35,577 nucleotides of DNA from Betaproteobacteria bacterium (GTDB taxonomy: Bacteria; Pseudomonadota; Gammaproteobacteria; Burkholderiales; SG8-39): NCBI GenBank assembly GCA_016868105.1, contig VGIA01000015.1:1-35577 (forward strand), in the 5' to 3' direction. Shown here piece after piece: positions 1 through 8,787 of this stretch; the stretch's first letter is position 1, and each line of letters starts with the position of its first letter. A program made the translations under genes and the position numbers. The notes below the pieces were generated by a model, which had not been told where the DNA came from, searched no databases, and saw only the letters and a list, made by a program, of their open reading frames with translations.

Positions 1-207
1 TTCGCTGTCGCCGTAGCCGCGCAGGTCGGGGACGACGAGGCGGTAGTGCGCGGCAAGGCGCGGCGCCACCTTGTGCCACAGCAGGTGCGTCTGCGGGTAA
101 CCATGCAGCAGGAGCACCGGATCGCCGGCGCCGCCGTGCAGGACGTTCAGCGCGACGCCGTTGGCGCGGATGCGCTGCCGCCCGAAGCCGGGAAACCAAT
201 TCGCCAT
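1..207 (-). CDS. alpha/beta hydrolase, N-terminal part (runs off the window start)
   Basis: Reverse-strand reading gives MANWFPGFGRQRIRANGVALNVLHGGAGDPVLLLHGYPQTHLLWHKVAPRLAAHYRLVVPDLRGYGDSE, with typical HGYPQ and PDLRGYGDS motifs. Confidence 0.85.
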   Translation of the reverse strand, partial: MANWFPGFGRQRIRANGVALNVLHGGAGDPVLLLHGYPQTHLLWHKVAPRLAAHYRLVVPDLRGYGDSE

Positions 208-435
208 GGATGCGCTCCGATAGAGATGTGACCGATGTCTTACGCCGGGACCATTCTTACTTTACTGCACCCTTGCTGGCGGCGCGAGGATGAGGCTCGT
301 TCCTGAGCGTACCGCGCGAATAGGAAAATCGGCTCTTTGCACAATCCTGATCAGGGATGGCGGGATAGCAAATTCCTTCCTGCCGGCTGCATGCTGGCGA
401 ACCGCCTGAGCGCGAGCGGCTGGATCAGGACCGCG

Positions 436-1728
436 TCATTTCAGCCAGCCGATCGGCGCGAGCGCGAGCCTGGGCCAGGCAAGCAGAAGCGCGACGCAGA
501 GCACGTTGGCGGCAAGGAACGGCATCACGCCGGCGAAGATCGTGCGCAAGGGAACCTCGGGCAAGGCCGTCTTCACGGTGAACACGTTCATGCCGACCGG
601 CGGCGTGAGCATGCCGATTTCGATCATCATGACGACGAACACGCCAAACAGGAGCAGGTTGACGCCCATCGGCTGGACGATCGCGGCGAACACCGGGGCG
701 GTCAGGATCATCAGGCTGAGCGACTCCATCAGGCAGCCCAGCACAAGGTAGATGATCGCGATCGCCACCAGCACGCCGGTCGCCGACAGGTTCATCGACT
801 CGATCCAGTCGACCAGTGTGGCGGTCATGCCCGAGAGCGCGATGAAATTCGCGAACGTCATCGCGCCGAAGACAACGACGAAGATCATCGCCGTGGTGCG
901 CGCAGCCTCCACCAGGCAGCCGATGAACCCGGTCCAGCCGAGCTTGCGGCGCGCAAGCGCGATGAAAAACGCGCCCGCGGCGCCGATCGAGGCCGACTCG
1001 GTGGTCGTGAAGATGCCGCCGTAGAGACCGCCGAACACGCCGCAAAAGAGCAGCAGGGTCGTCCAGGTCGACTTCAGGGCGCCAAACTTCTCGGCCAGGC
1101 TGCGGCGCGGGCCGCGCGGGCCCAGTCCGGGGCGCACAAGCACCGTCAGCCAGATCGCCAGCATGAAGAGCAGGGTCAGCGCGAGGCCGGGGCCGATCGT
1201 GGCGATGAACAGCAGCCGGATGTCCTGGTCGACCAGAATGCCGTAGATGATCAGCGGCACCGAGGGCGGGATCAGCACCGCGAGCACGCCCGCCGAGGCG
1301 ACGCAGCCGGTAGACAGGCTGTCGTGGTAGTTGAGGCGCCGCATCGGCGGGATCGCCACCTTGCTCATCGTCGCGGCCGCGGCGAGCGAGCTGCCCGATA
1401 TCGCGCCGAACAGCGCGCTGGAGGCGATCGTGGCCTGCGCAAGGCCCCCTTTCAGCTGGCCGAGCCAGGCGTTCGCGGCATCGTATAGCTCCTCGGAGAT
1501 GTCGGCACGAAACACGAACACGCCCATCAGCACGAACATCGGCAGCACGGACAGGCCATAGTTGGCGGAGTTGTCGATCACCAGCTGGGCGATCATCGCC
1601 AGCGCGGGTTCGATGCCGCGCGCCGCCGCGAAGCCGACGGCGCCGACGATCAGCATCGCGAAGCCGAGCGGCACTCCGACGAATGCCAGCGCGAGCGTGG
1701 CGAGAATTCCGGCGAGCGCGACGCTCAT
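436..1728 (-). CDS. dctM: TRAP transporter large permease (DctM family)
   Basis: Hydrophobic multi-TM protein MSVALAGILATLALAFVGVPLGFAML...; start inside the listed ORF 436..2298; ATGA overlap with the upstream DctQ gene. Confidence 0.9.
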   Translation of the reverse strand: MSVALAGILATLALAFVGVPLGFAMLIVGAVGFAAARGIEPALAMIAQLVIDNSANYGLSVLPMFVLMGVFVFRADISEELYDAANAWLGQLKGGLAQATIASSALFGAISGSSLAAAATMSKVAIPPMRRLNYHDSLSTGCVASAGVLAVLIPPSVPLIIYGILVDQDIRLLFIATIGPGLALTLLFMLAIWLTVLVRPGLGPRGPRRSLAEKFGALKSTWTTLLLFCGVFGGLYGGIFTTTESASIGAAGAFFIALARRKLGWTGFIGCLVEAARTTAMIFVVVFGAMTFANFIALSGMTATLVDWIESMNLSATGVLVAIAIIYLVLGCLMESLSLMILTAPVFAAIVQPMGVNLLLFGVFVVMMIEIGMLTPPVGMNVFTVKTALPEVPLRTIFAGVMPFLAANVLCVALLLAWPRLALAPIGWLK

Positions 1729-2222
1729 TGACGCAGGGCGCGCCGGATCTGCAGCGCAATGATGAGGCAGGTGCCGGCGGCGCAGGCGCACATCGCCCAG
1801 GCGAGCGGCGCCATCGGCAGCCCGACCACGATGGTCTTGTTGCCCGTCTGCGCGTAGACGCCGGCCTGCAGGTGAAGCTGCCATGCGATCACCGCGCAGC
1901 CGGCGAGACTCGCCGTATCGACCAGCACCCGCTGCGCCCGGAGCGCGCCGCCCCGCAGGACCCCCTCGACGAGGCTTACCGAGATGTGTCCGCGGTGGCG
2001 CGTGACGAGCGGCAGCGCGGCGAAGATCGTCAGCGCCATCAGGAACTGCACGATCTCGGCCGAGCCCTGAACCGGCTTGGCGAACAGATACCGGGCGAAG
2101 ACGTCGAGGAAGGTGAGCGCGGCGATGAAAAAAAGCGGCGCCGCGCAGGCGTACCCCAGCACGCGGTCGAGCACGTCGGGTCCGCCCGGCGCGGCGGGCG
2201 GGCGCCCGGCCTCGACGCTCAC
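1725..2222 (-). CDS. dctQ: TRAP transporter small permease (DctQ family)
   Basis: 165 aa, TM segments, motif DVFARYLFAKPVQGSAEIVQFLM; sits between DctM and DctP. Confidence 0.85.
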   Translation of the reverse strand: MSVEAGRPPAAPGGPDVLDRVLGYACAAPLFFIAALTFLDVFARYLFAKPVQGSAEIVQFLMALTIFAALPLVTRHRGHISVSLVEGVLRGGALRAQRVLVDTASLAGCAVIAWQLHLQAGVYAQTGNKTIVVGLPMAPLAWAMCACAAGTCLIIALQIRRALRQ

Positions 2223-3229
2223 GGCGCCTTCTTGGACTCTTCGCGATAGAAGGCGAGCGCCGCCTTGCCGTCGACGCCGAGTTTCTGCGCGTCGGCAAGC
2301 CAGGCCTGCTCGAGCGGCTGCGCTATTCTCCTCAGCTCCGCGACGAAGTCATCGGATGCCATCGCGATCCTGACGCCCTTGCTGACGGCCTCCTTGCGCG
2401 CGTTGTCCTCCAGCTCGTTGTAGGGCGCGAGGTACTTCGCGAAGCCGCCACCCGCCATTCTGGTGATGATGTCGCGGTCCTGCTGCGGGATCGACTGCCA
2501 CTTCTTCTTGTTGATGAACATCGCGAAGCTGGGCACGCTCAGGTTGCCGGGCAAGTCGGTGACCGATTTCGCGTACTGCAGCGTGTGGAACGCCGCCGCG
2601 TCCATCACCGAATAGCCCGAGAACGCGTCCACGGTGCCGGAGGAAATCACCTCGTGGCTGCGCACCGCGGGCTGGGCAACGACCGCCGCGCCCGCCAACT
2701 CGAGCACCCTGGCCGGGATCCCGGGCAGCCCGTACATCTTCAGGCCCTTGAGGTCCTTCAGCGACCGGATCGGCTCCTTCATCGAGAACGTGGTGCCCGG
2801 CAGGGCGGCGAACAGCGTCAGCAGGTGCACGTCCTTGTATTCGTCCGCCGTGGCGAAGAACTTCTCGTGCGTCAGCCACAGCGCGCGCGAGTTGCTCACC
2901 GGGTTGGTCGAACCCCAGGGAAGATGCGCCACCTGCGCAAGCTTCACCCGGTCGGCGAGGAAACCGTGGAACTGGTAGGCGGCGTCCATGACTCCCTTCA
3001 CCGTGCTGTCGTACTGCTGGGGCGGCGCGGCGAGGCTGCTCGGCGGCACTTCGAACCTCACCCGGCCGCCGGTCGCCTTGGTCACATCGGCGAGCCATAG
3101 GTTCAGGATCAGGGTGTTGAAGGGATGCTTGGGCTGGATAAAGCTGTTAAAGAGCACCTTCGTCTCCTGCGCCTGGGCAACGGGGACGAGCGCGGCCAGG
3201 GCCGCGGCGACTGCGAGCTTGCGGAGCAT
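2219..3229 (-). CDS. dctP: TRAP transporter periplasmic solute receptor (DctP family)
   Basis: Signal peptide MLRKLAVAAALAALVPVAQAQ and DctP-like body (GLKMYGLPGIPARVLELAGA); strong SD (AGGAGGA) before the ATG at 3229. Confidence 0.9.
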   Translation of the reverse strand: MLRKLAVAAALAALVPVAQAQETKVLFNSFIQPKHPFNTLILNLWLADVTKATGGRVRFEVPPSSLAAPPQQYDSTVKGVMDAAYQFHGFLADRVKLAQVAHLPWGSTNPVSNSRALWLTHEKFFATADEYKDVHLLTLFAALPGTTFSMKEPIRSLKDLKGLKMYGLPGIPARVLELAGAAVVAQPAVRSHEVISSGTVDAFSGYSVMDAAAFHTLQYAKSVTDLPGNLSVPSFAMFINKKKWQSIPQQDRDIITRMAGGGFAKYLAPYNELEDNARKEAVSKGVRIAMASDDFVAELRRIAQPLEQAWLADAQKLGVDGKAALAFYREESKKAP

Positions 3230-3325
3230 CGTTTTCCTCCTCTGTTGTACGAACAATCCCACGAATCCGGCGGCGCGTCCAGATCAGGCGGTGCACGCCG
3301 ACCTCGTGCGACCATGCGGCGGCCT

Positions 3326-5155
3326 TCAGTCGGAAGACGCGCGCAGGGGCAGTTCGAGGCGCGAACCGCCCTCGCCGCCGCAGGCGAACTCGAGCCTCGG
3401 CGGCCTGCCATGCGGTACCGGCGGGAAGTGCAACGCGTCGGCGCCGGCGATCGCCACGCGCAGGCGGCTGCCGGCAGCGAATCGCCACGACACCGGCAGC
3501 AGAGCAATCTCCAACGTGGCGGACTGGCCGGGCACCAGGGGCTGGGCGGCGGCCCGCGTGCAGGGGTGGAAGGTCCAGTCGCCACGGTAGTGGGCCGGCC
3601 GCGACGCGGTCTGCCGGTGCAGGGCGCGCAGGAAACCTTCGGTTACGTAGCGGCTGGCGCCGTCGACCTCCACCTCGGCAAGGTAGACGAACACGGCGGC
3701 ATCGGCCTCGCTGGAAGTCAGCACCAGCCGCGCGATGGCGTGGCCGCTCAGCTCCATCGCGCAGGCGAAGGGCGGGGTGTCGAAGCACAGCAGCCCCAGC
3801 TCCCGTTGGGGCCAGTCGCCGTACAGGACCGTCACGTCCCGCAACCCCAGCCGCTCCCAGCGCGTCTGGCGGCCGCTGGTGTGGGTGAAGTCGACCTGCA
3901 GCACTCGGATCGCGGGCTGGGCATCGGGCCGCTCCGTGAGCCCGTCCGCCGACAGGTGCAGCGTGGTGCAGCGCGGCAGCGGCGGCCAGCTCGCAGCCTC
4001 GGCCCAGGCCTCGTGGTGCACGCTGAAGTAATGCACCGGACTTTCCCGGTCCAGGCCTGTAGCCAAGCCCATCAGGTAATGGTCAAAGAAGCGGATCACT
4101 TCCGCGAACAGGTTGAACTCGGGCGCTTGGGCGTCGCGCCAAGGTGAGCCGTTGGTGCGGGCGCCATGGTCCCAGGGCCCCAGCAACAGGTGATGGCGGT
4201 CGCGGTTGACGGTGAGGAAACGGCTGATGGTGGCGTTGGAGTAGCCCGATCCGTCGTACCAGCCCGAGACCGACAGCAGGGCCACCTCGGGCCGGATGCG
4301 TTCGAGGTAGTGACCCGGGCTGCAGATGTCCAGCGTCAGCGACGGGTTGTGTGCCAGGCCTTCGCCGCGGTAGAAGTACTCGCCGGCGGCGTCGCGCAGG
4401 TTGAAGCTCTGGCGGTGCTCGCGCATGGCCCGCTGCAGCACGTGTCCCTGGGGGTCGTCGTCCACCGGCTCGGGGCCCAGCAGGCGGCGGTCGCTGAAGT
4501 AGGCGTACTGACGCAAGGCTTCGGTGCGGTCGTGGTCCAGGGCCACGATGCAATCGTTGTAGTCCTCGACCCACACGCGCGACAGCATGCCCCCGGGGTA
4601 GAGCTGGTCGGTATAGATGTCGTTGATCGCGAACAGCGGCGCCACCGCCTTCACGGCGGGGTGGCCGGTGCTCGCCAGGAAGACCGCGGCTGCGCCGGGG
4701 TAAGAAATGCCCGTCGCGCCCACTCGCCCGTCGGACCAGGGCTGGTCGACGATCCACTGCACGATCTCGCCGTAGTCGTCGCGCTCCTTGGGCGAGCGGA
4801 ACGAATCGCGGTGGCCGAAGCTCGCACCGGTGCCGCGCACGTCCATCACCAGCAGCGCGTAACCGCGCGGCACGAAGGCGTCGCGGTAGCGGAAGGCCAT
4901 GGGCGAGTTCTCGGCCGCCGGGTCGGAGGTGCGGAAGCGCCGGTAGTAGGGCGTGGCGATGACGACGGTGGGAAAGCGGTGTGGTGCGCCCCCGCCCTGG
5001 GGCAGGTAGACGTCCACCGCGATGCGCACGCCGTCGCGCATGCCGAGGTACACCGAGAAGGGCCGTGCCGGCAGCGTGTGCGGGGCCGGGCGCCCCGCCA
5101 GGTAGGCGCCCGGGGGCACGCGCCAGGCGGCGCTGTCGTGGTCGCGGTCGGACAT
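3326..5155 (-). CDS. CocE/NonD family hydrolase (X-Pro dipeptidyl-peptidase S15-like acyl hydrolase)
   Basis: MSDRDHDSAAWRVPPGAYL...; motifs VFPTVVIATPYYR-like region, RGTGAS, nucleophile GATGISYPGAAAVF and C-terminal jelly-roll-like region. Confidence 0.85.
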   Translation of the reverse strand: MSDRDHDSAAWRVPPGAYLAGRPAPHTLPARPFSVYLGMRDGVRIAVDVYLPQGGGAPHRFPTVVIATPYYRRFRTSDPAAENSPMAFRYRDAFVPRGYALLVMDVRGTGASFGHRDSFRSPKERDDYGEIVQWIVDQPWSDGRVGATGISYPGAAAVFLASTGHPAVKAVAPLFAINDIYTDQLYPGGMLSRVWVEDYNDCIVALDHDRTEALRQYAYFSDRRLLGPEPVDDDPQGHVLQRAMREHRQSFNLRDAAGEYFYRGEGLAHNPSLTLDICSPGHYLERIRPEVALLSVSGWYDGSGYSNATISRFLTVNRDRHHLLLGPWDHGARTNGSPWRDAQAPEFNLFAEVIRFFDHYLMGLATGLDRESPVHYFSVHHEAWAEAASWPPLPRCTTLHLSADGLTERPDAQPAIRVLQVDFTHTSGRQTRWERLGLRDVTVLYGDWPQRELGLLCFDTPPFACAMELSGHAIARLVLTSSEADAAVFVYLAEVEVDGASRYVTEGFLRALHRQTASRPAHYRGDWTFHPCTRAAAQPLVPGQSATLEIALLPVSWRFAAGSRLRVAIAGADALHFPPVPHGRPPRLEFACGGEGGSRLELPLRASSD

Positions 5156-5236
5156 GGCAGGCCTCGTCGTCAGCGGTGCAGTTCCTGCACCTGTTCGAAC
5201 CGGGATTGTCCTCAAGAGGGTGTGGGGTCCGCAATG

Positions 5237-5266
5237 TTACCAACCGGCTGACCGGTTTGTTATGAT
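5237..5266 (+). promoter_or_regulatory. putative TetR autoregulatory promoter/operator
   Basis: Inverted repeat AACCGG-CTGA-CCGGTT (5242-5257) lies between TTACCA (5237-5242) and TATGAT (5261-5266), in the intergenic space between the divergent hydrolase and tetR genes. Confidence 0.5.
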
Positions 5267-5281
5267 TGACGACCCTAGCTC

Positions 5282-5986
5282 ATGGCTCCTGCCACCGCCA
5301 TTGCTTCTGGCGCCCTGCGCCGAACTGGTCCACGCCGAACGCAAAGCGAGCGCAGCGGCGACACGCAGCGCCGCTTGTGCCAGGCCGCGGTGGAGCTGTT
5401 GTCCGAGGTGGGCTACGAACGGCTGACCACCGCCCACATCGCCCAGCGGGCCGGCGTCTCCAAGGGGGCGCAGGCACACCACTACTCCTGCAAGGACGAC
5501 ATGCTGGTGGCGGCCTTCGAGCATCTTCTGATGCAGTGGGAGGAACGGCGCGAGGCCTACGCGCGAACGCTGGGCAACGGCGCCCGGATGGAAGACCTGC
5601 TCACCAACATGTGGCGGCAGGTGTTCGGGCGCCCCGACTACCTGGCCTCGCTCGAAGTGATGCTGGCCGCACGCCACCACCCCTCCCTGCGTGAACGTCT
5701 GCAGGCGTTGCTGCAGACGTGGACCGCGGCGCGGGACGCCACCTTCAACGAGATCGTGCCGCTCGCCGATCCCGAGGAACTGGCCACCTTCATGCAGATC
5801 AACTTCTGCGTCCTGCGGGGCCTGGCCGTCTATAAGGGCTTGGCCGAGGACCGCGCGCTGCCCCAGCGCGTACTGGACATGTGGGTGCGCATCGCCGAAG
5901 CCTTCGTGGACGGTCGCACGAGCCCCGCGGCCAGCAGTGGTACCACGCCCGCGAAACGCCAACCCAAGAGGAAACCCAAACCATGA
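5282..5986 (+). CDS. TetR/AcrR family transcriptional regulator
   Basis: N-terminal HTH: LCQAAVELLSEVGYERLTTAHIAQRAGVSKGAQAHHYSCKDDMLVAAFEHLL. Confidence 0.9.
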   Translation: MAPATAIASGALRRTGPRRTQSERSGDTQRRLCQAAVELLSEVGYERLTTAHIAQRAGVSKGAQAHHYSCKDDMLVAAFEHLLMQWEERREAYARTLGNGARMEDLLTNMWRQVFGRPDYLASLEVMLAARHHPSLRERLQALLQTWTAARDATFNEIVPLADPEELATFMQINFCVLRGLAVYKGLAEDRALPQRVLDMWVRIAEAFVDGRTSPAASSGTTPAKRQPKRKPKP

Positions 5987-7569
5987 CGACATTGACTCGA
6001 CGTCGCCTGCTCGGCGCCGGAGCAGCCGCAACCGCCGGCCTGTTCGGCCTGCCGCTCGAGGCGCTGGCCCAGGCCGCCCGTGGTGGCGTGCTGGTCATCG
6101 GCACCACACAGAAGCCGCGCCACCTCAACTCGGCAGTGCAAAGCGGCATTGCCACCATGGCACCGGCGGCGCAGCTGTTCGCCTCACCGTTGCGCATGGA
6201 TGCGCAGTGGAAGCCGCAGCCCTACCTGGCCGAACGCTGGGAACTGTCGCCCGACAACCGCAGCGTCACGCTCTTCCTGCGCAAGGACGCGGTGTTCCAT
6301 GACGGCCGGCCCGTCACCGCCGAGGATGTCAAGTTCAGCCTCGAGGCGATCCGCGACAACCATCCCTTCACGTCGATGTACGGGCCGCTCAACGCAGTGA
6401 CCATTCCGGACCGGCACACCGCGGTGGTCCGTCTGGCCGAGCCCCACCCGGCGCTGCTGCTGGCCATGTCGACCTCGCTCACACCCATCATTCCGGCGCA
6501 CGTGTTTGCCGGTGGTGACCTGAAGGTGCACCCCCGCAATGCCTCGCCGGTGGGCTCCGGGCCGTTCAAGCTGGTGGAATTCAAGCCCGGCGAACACCTG
6601 GTGCTGGAACGGTTCGACCGCTTCTTCCTGAAGAACCTGCCCCGTCTGGACCGGCTCATCTTCAAGGAGTACAAGGACCCGGGCAGCCTGGTGCTGGCTT
6701 TCGAGGCTGGCGAGATCGACGCCGCGCCGCAGCTCACCGGGCTGGAACTGGCCCGGGCGCGCCGGGTCGCCGGAGCCCAGGTCATCGACAAGGCTGCCCC
6801 CGCGGTGGGGCCGTTGGTCTGGCTGGCCTTCAACCTCAAGAACCCCAAGCTGACCGACAAGCGCGTGCGCCAGGCGATCTCCTTCGCCATCGACCGCGAG
6901 TTCGTCGTCAAGGGCCTGGCGGGCGGTACGGTGCAGCGCTCCACCGGGCCGATCGCGAGCGGCAGCCCCTTCTACAGCGCCGAGGTCGAGCGCTACGACC
7001 ACAACCCCGGCAAGGCCCTGCAGTTGCTGGACGCCGCGGGCCTGAAGCCCGGCGCAGACGGCAACCGGTTCACGCTCGAGATCGACTGCCCGCCCGGCTT
7101 TGCGGCGCTGACCGCGATCCAGGAGTACCTGAGGCCTGCGCTGGCCAAGGTGGGCATTGCGGTCACCGTGCGCAATTCGCCGGACTTCCCGACCTGGGCC
7201 CGGCGTGTTGCCGGACAGCAGTTCGAGGCCACGATGGACGGCGTGTGGAACTGGGGCGATCCCGTCATCGGGGTGCATCGCACCTGGCTCAGCTCGAACA
7301 TCAGGCCCGGGGTGATCTGGTCCAACACGCAGAGCTACTCCAGCCCCAAGGTCGACGAGCTGCTGGCGGCAGCAGCAAGGGAAATGAACCTGGCCCGTCG
7401 CACGGCTCTGTACAAGGAGTTCCAAAAGATCGTCGTCGACGACTGCCCGGTGGCCTTCGTCATCGAGTCGACCTGGGGTGAAGCCTGGGGTCGAAAGGTC
7501 GATAACCCGCCCCGGGGGATCTGGGGAAACATCGACTCGCTGGCCGAAGTGGGCATGCGCAAGGCTTGA
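5983..7569 (+). CDS. ABC transporter substrate-binding protein, family 5 (peptide/opine type), probable Tat signal
   Basis: MTTLTRRRLLGAGAAATAGLFG...; SBP_bac_5 features (AERWELSPDNRSVTLFLRKDAVFHDGRPVTAEDVKFSLE); ATGA overlap with tetR. Confidence 0.92.
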   Translation: MTTLTRRRLLGAGAAATAGLFGLPLEALAQAARGGVLVIGTTQKPRHLNSAVQSGIATMAPAAQLFASPLRMDAQWKPQPYLAERWELSPDNRSVTLFLRKDAVFHDGRPVTAEDVKFSLEAIRDNHPFTSMYGPLNAVTIPDRHTAVVRLAEPHPALLLAMSTSLTPIIPAHVFAGGDLKVHPRNASPVGSGPFKLVEFKPGEHLVLERFDRFFLKNLPRLDRLIFKEYKDPGSLVLAFEAGEIDAAPQLTGLELARARRVAGAQVIDKAAPAVGPLVWLAFNLKNPKLTDKRVRQAISFAIDREFVVKGLAGGTVQRSTGPIASGSPFYSAEVERYDHNPGKALQLLDAAGLKPGADGNRFTLEIDCPPGFAALTAIQEYLRPALAKVGIAVTVRNSPDFPTWARRVAGQQFEATMDGVWNWGDPVIGVHRTWLSSNIRPGVIWSNTQSYSSPKVDELLAAAAREMNLARRTALYKEFQKIVVDDCPVAFVIESTWGEAWGRKVDNPPRGIWGNIDSLAEVGMRKA

Positions 7570-7575
7570 ACGACC

Positions 7576-8766
7576 ATGCCGCAGCTGTCCCACGCCGTCC
7601 GCGATCACCGCTGGTCCAGGGCGTACGCCCTGATGGACCAGATGCGGGTCGATGCCTTCGTCTTCACCGGCGGCGACTTCTTCCAGTTCGTCTCCAATTA
7701 CCACACCGACGTGCAGGTGTGGGAACGGCCGATCTACGCCGTGCTGCCGCGCAATGGCACGCCATTCCTGGTGATGAACGAGCTCTCGATGAGCCATGTG
7801 CGGTTTTCTCTGGAGTCCGGCAAGCTGTGGATCACCGACATCAGCTTCTGGGCCGAGCACCCGCGCGTGAAGCAGCGCCTGCCCTTGGCAACGCAGCTCC
7901 CCGAACTGCTGGCCGACCGGCTGCGTGAGGCCGGTCTGTCGCGCTCGCGGATCGCGCTCGAAGGGGGGAACGCGCCGCTCACCGCCGCCATGCGCCTCCT
8001 GCCCGAGGCCAGCTTTCGACCGTCCACTTCGGAAGCCAGGTCACTGCGCTGGCAGAAGCACGCGGAGGAACTGGACCTGATGCAGCAGCTGGCCTCCACG
8101 GCCGACTGGCTGCAGGAGCGGTACCGAGAAAACATCCGTCCGGGTCGCCTGGTGCAGGAGCTCGACTTCGCCATGGCCGCCCTGTGGGTCGAGGAGGCGG
8201 CTCGCCGCTTTCCCGGCGAGCAGTTCGAGGTGATCCGGACCTGGTCGCTCAGCGGCCCTGCCTCCGCTTCCCCCCATGGAGACGGGCGTTCGTGCGGAGC
8301 ACGCATCGAGGCGGGGCATGGCTTGGTCAACATCCTCATTCCGCGCCTGAACGGGCTCGCGATCGAGAACGAGCGCACCTACTTCGTGGGCAAGCCCAGC
8401 AGCGAGCAGGCGCGCCTGTGGACGGTCGCTCGCGATGCCACCGACGCCGCGATCTCGGCCGCGGTGAGCGGCCGTCCGGTCTGCGGCATCGACGCCGCGG
8501 CCGCCGCCGTGATCGAGCGCGCCGGATGCGGGCACCTCGTGCTTCACCGGGCGGGTCACGCCATCGGCGTGCAGCACCACGAGTACCCGGAGGACATGGC
8601 CTTCAACCACCGGCCGCTGCTGGACAACGAGGTGTACTCCGCCGAGCCGGGCCTCTATGCCTGGGGCATCGGCGGCTTCCGACTCGACGACACCGTGGTG
8701 GTCGGCCCGCAGCCTCGCGTGCTGACCCATACACCCAAGACCCTGGCCTGGGCCTCGATCGACTGA
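7576..8766 (+). CDS. M24 (pita-bread fold) family protein, Xaa-Pro peptidase/creatinase-like, with an atypical metal site
   Basis: Creatinase-type N-domain plus C-domain motifs SPHGDGRS, HRAGHAIGVQHHE, SAEPGLYAWGIGGFRLDDTVVV. Confidence 0.8.
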   Translation: MPQLSHAVRDHRWSRAYALMDQMRVDAFVFTGGDFFQFVSNYHTDVQVWERPIYAVLPRNGTPFLVMNELSMSHVRFSLESGKLWITDISFWAEHPRVKQRLPLATQLPELLADRLREAGLSRSRIALEGGNAPLTAAMRLLPEASFRPSTSEARSLRWQKHAEELDLMQQLASTADWLQERYRENIRPGRLVQELDFAMAALWVEEAARRFPGEQFEVIRTWSLSGPASASPHGDGRSCGARIEAGHGLVNILIPRLNGLAIENERTYFVGKPSSEQARLWTVARDATDAAISAAVSGRPVCGIDAAAAAVIERAGCGHLVLHRAGHAIGVQHHEYPEDMAFNHRPLLDNEVYSAEPGLYAWGIGGFRLDDTVVVGPQPRVLTHTPKTLAWASID

Positions 8767-8787
8767 GAGCTCAAGAGTCTTTCACCT

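Noticed and set aside
337-1488. Long plus-strand ORF (383 aa) over the TRAP permease
   Set aside because: Antisense to dctM; composition rich in R/H/D/Q typical of shadow ORFs in high-GC DNA; no recognisable domain.
6184-7860. 558-aa minus-strand ORF opposite the SBP gene
   Set aside because: Shadow ORF of a clear family 5 SBP; low-complexity H/V/G/R-rich translation.
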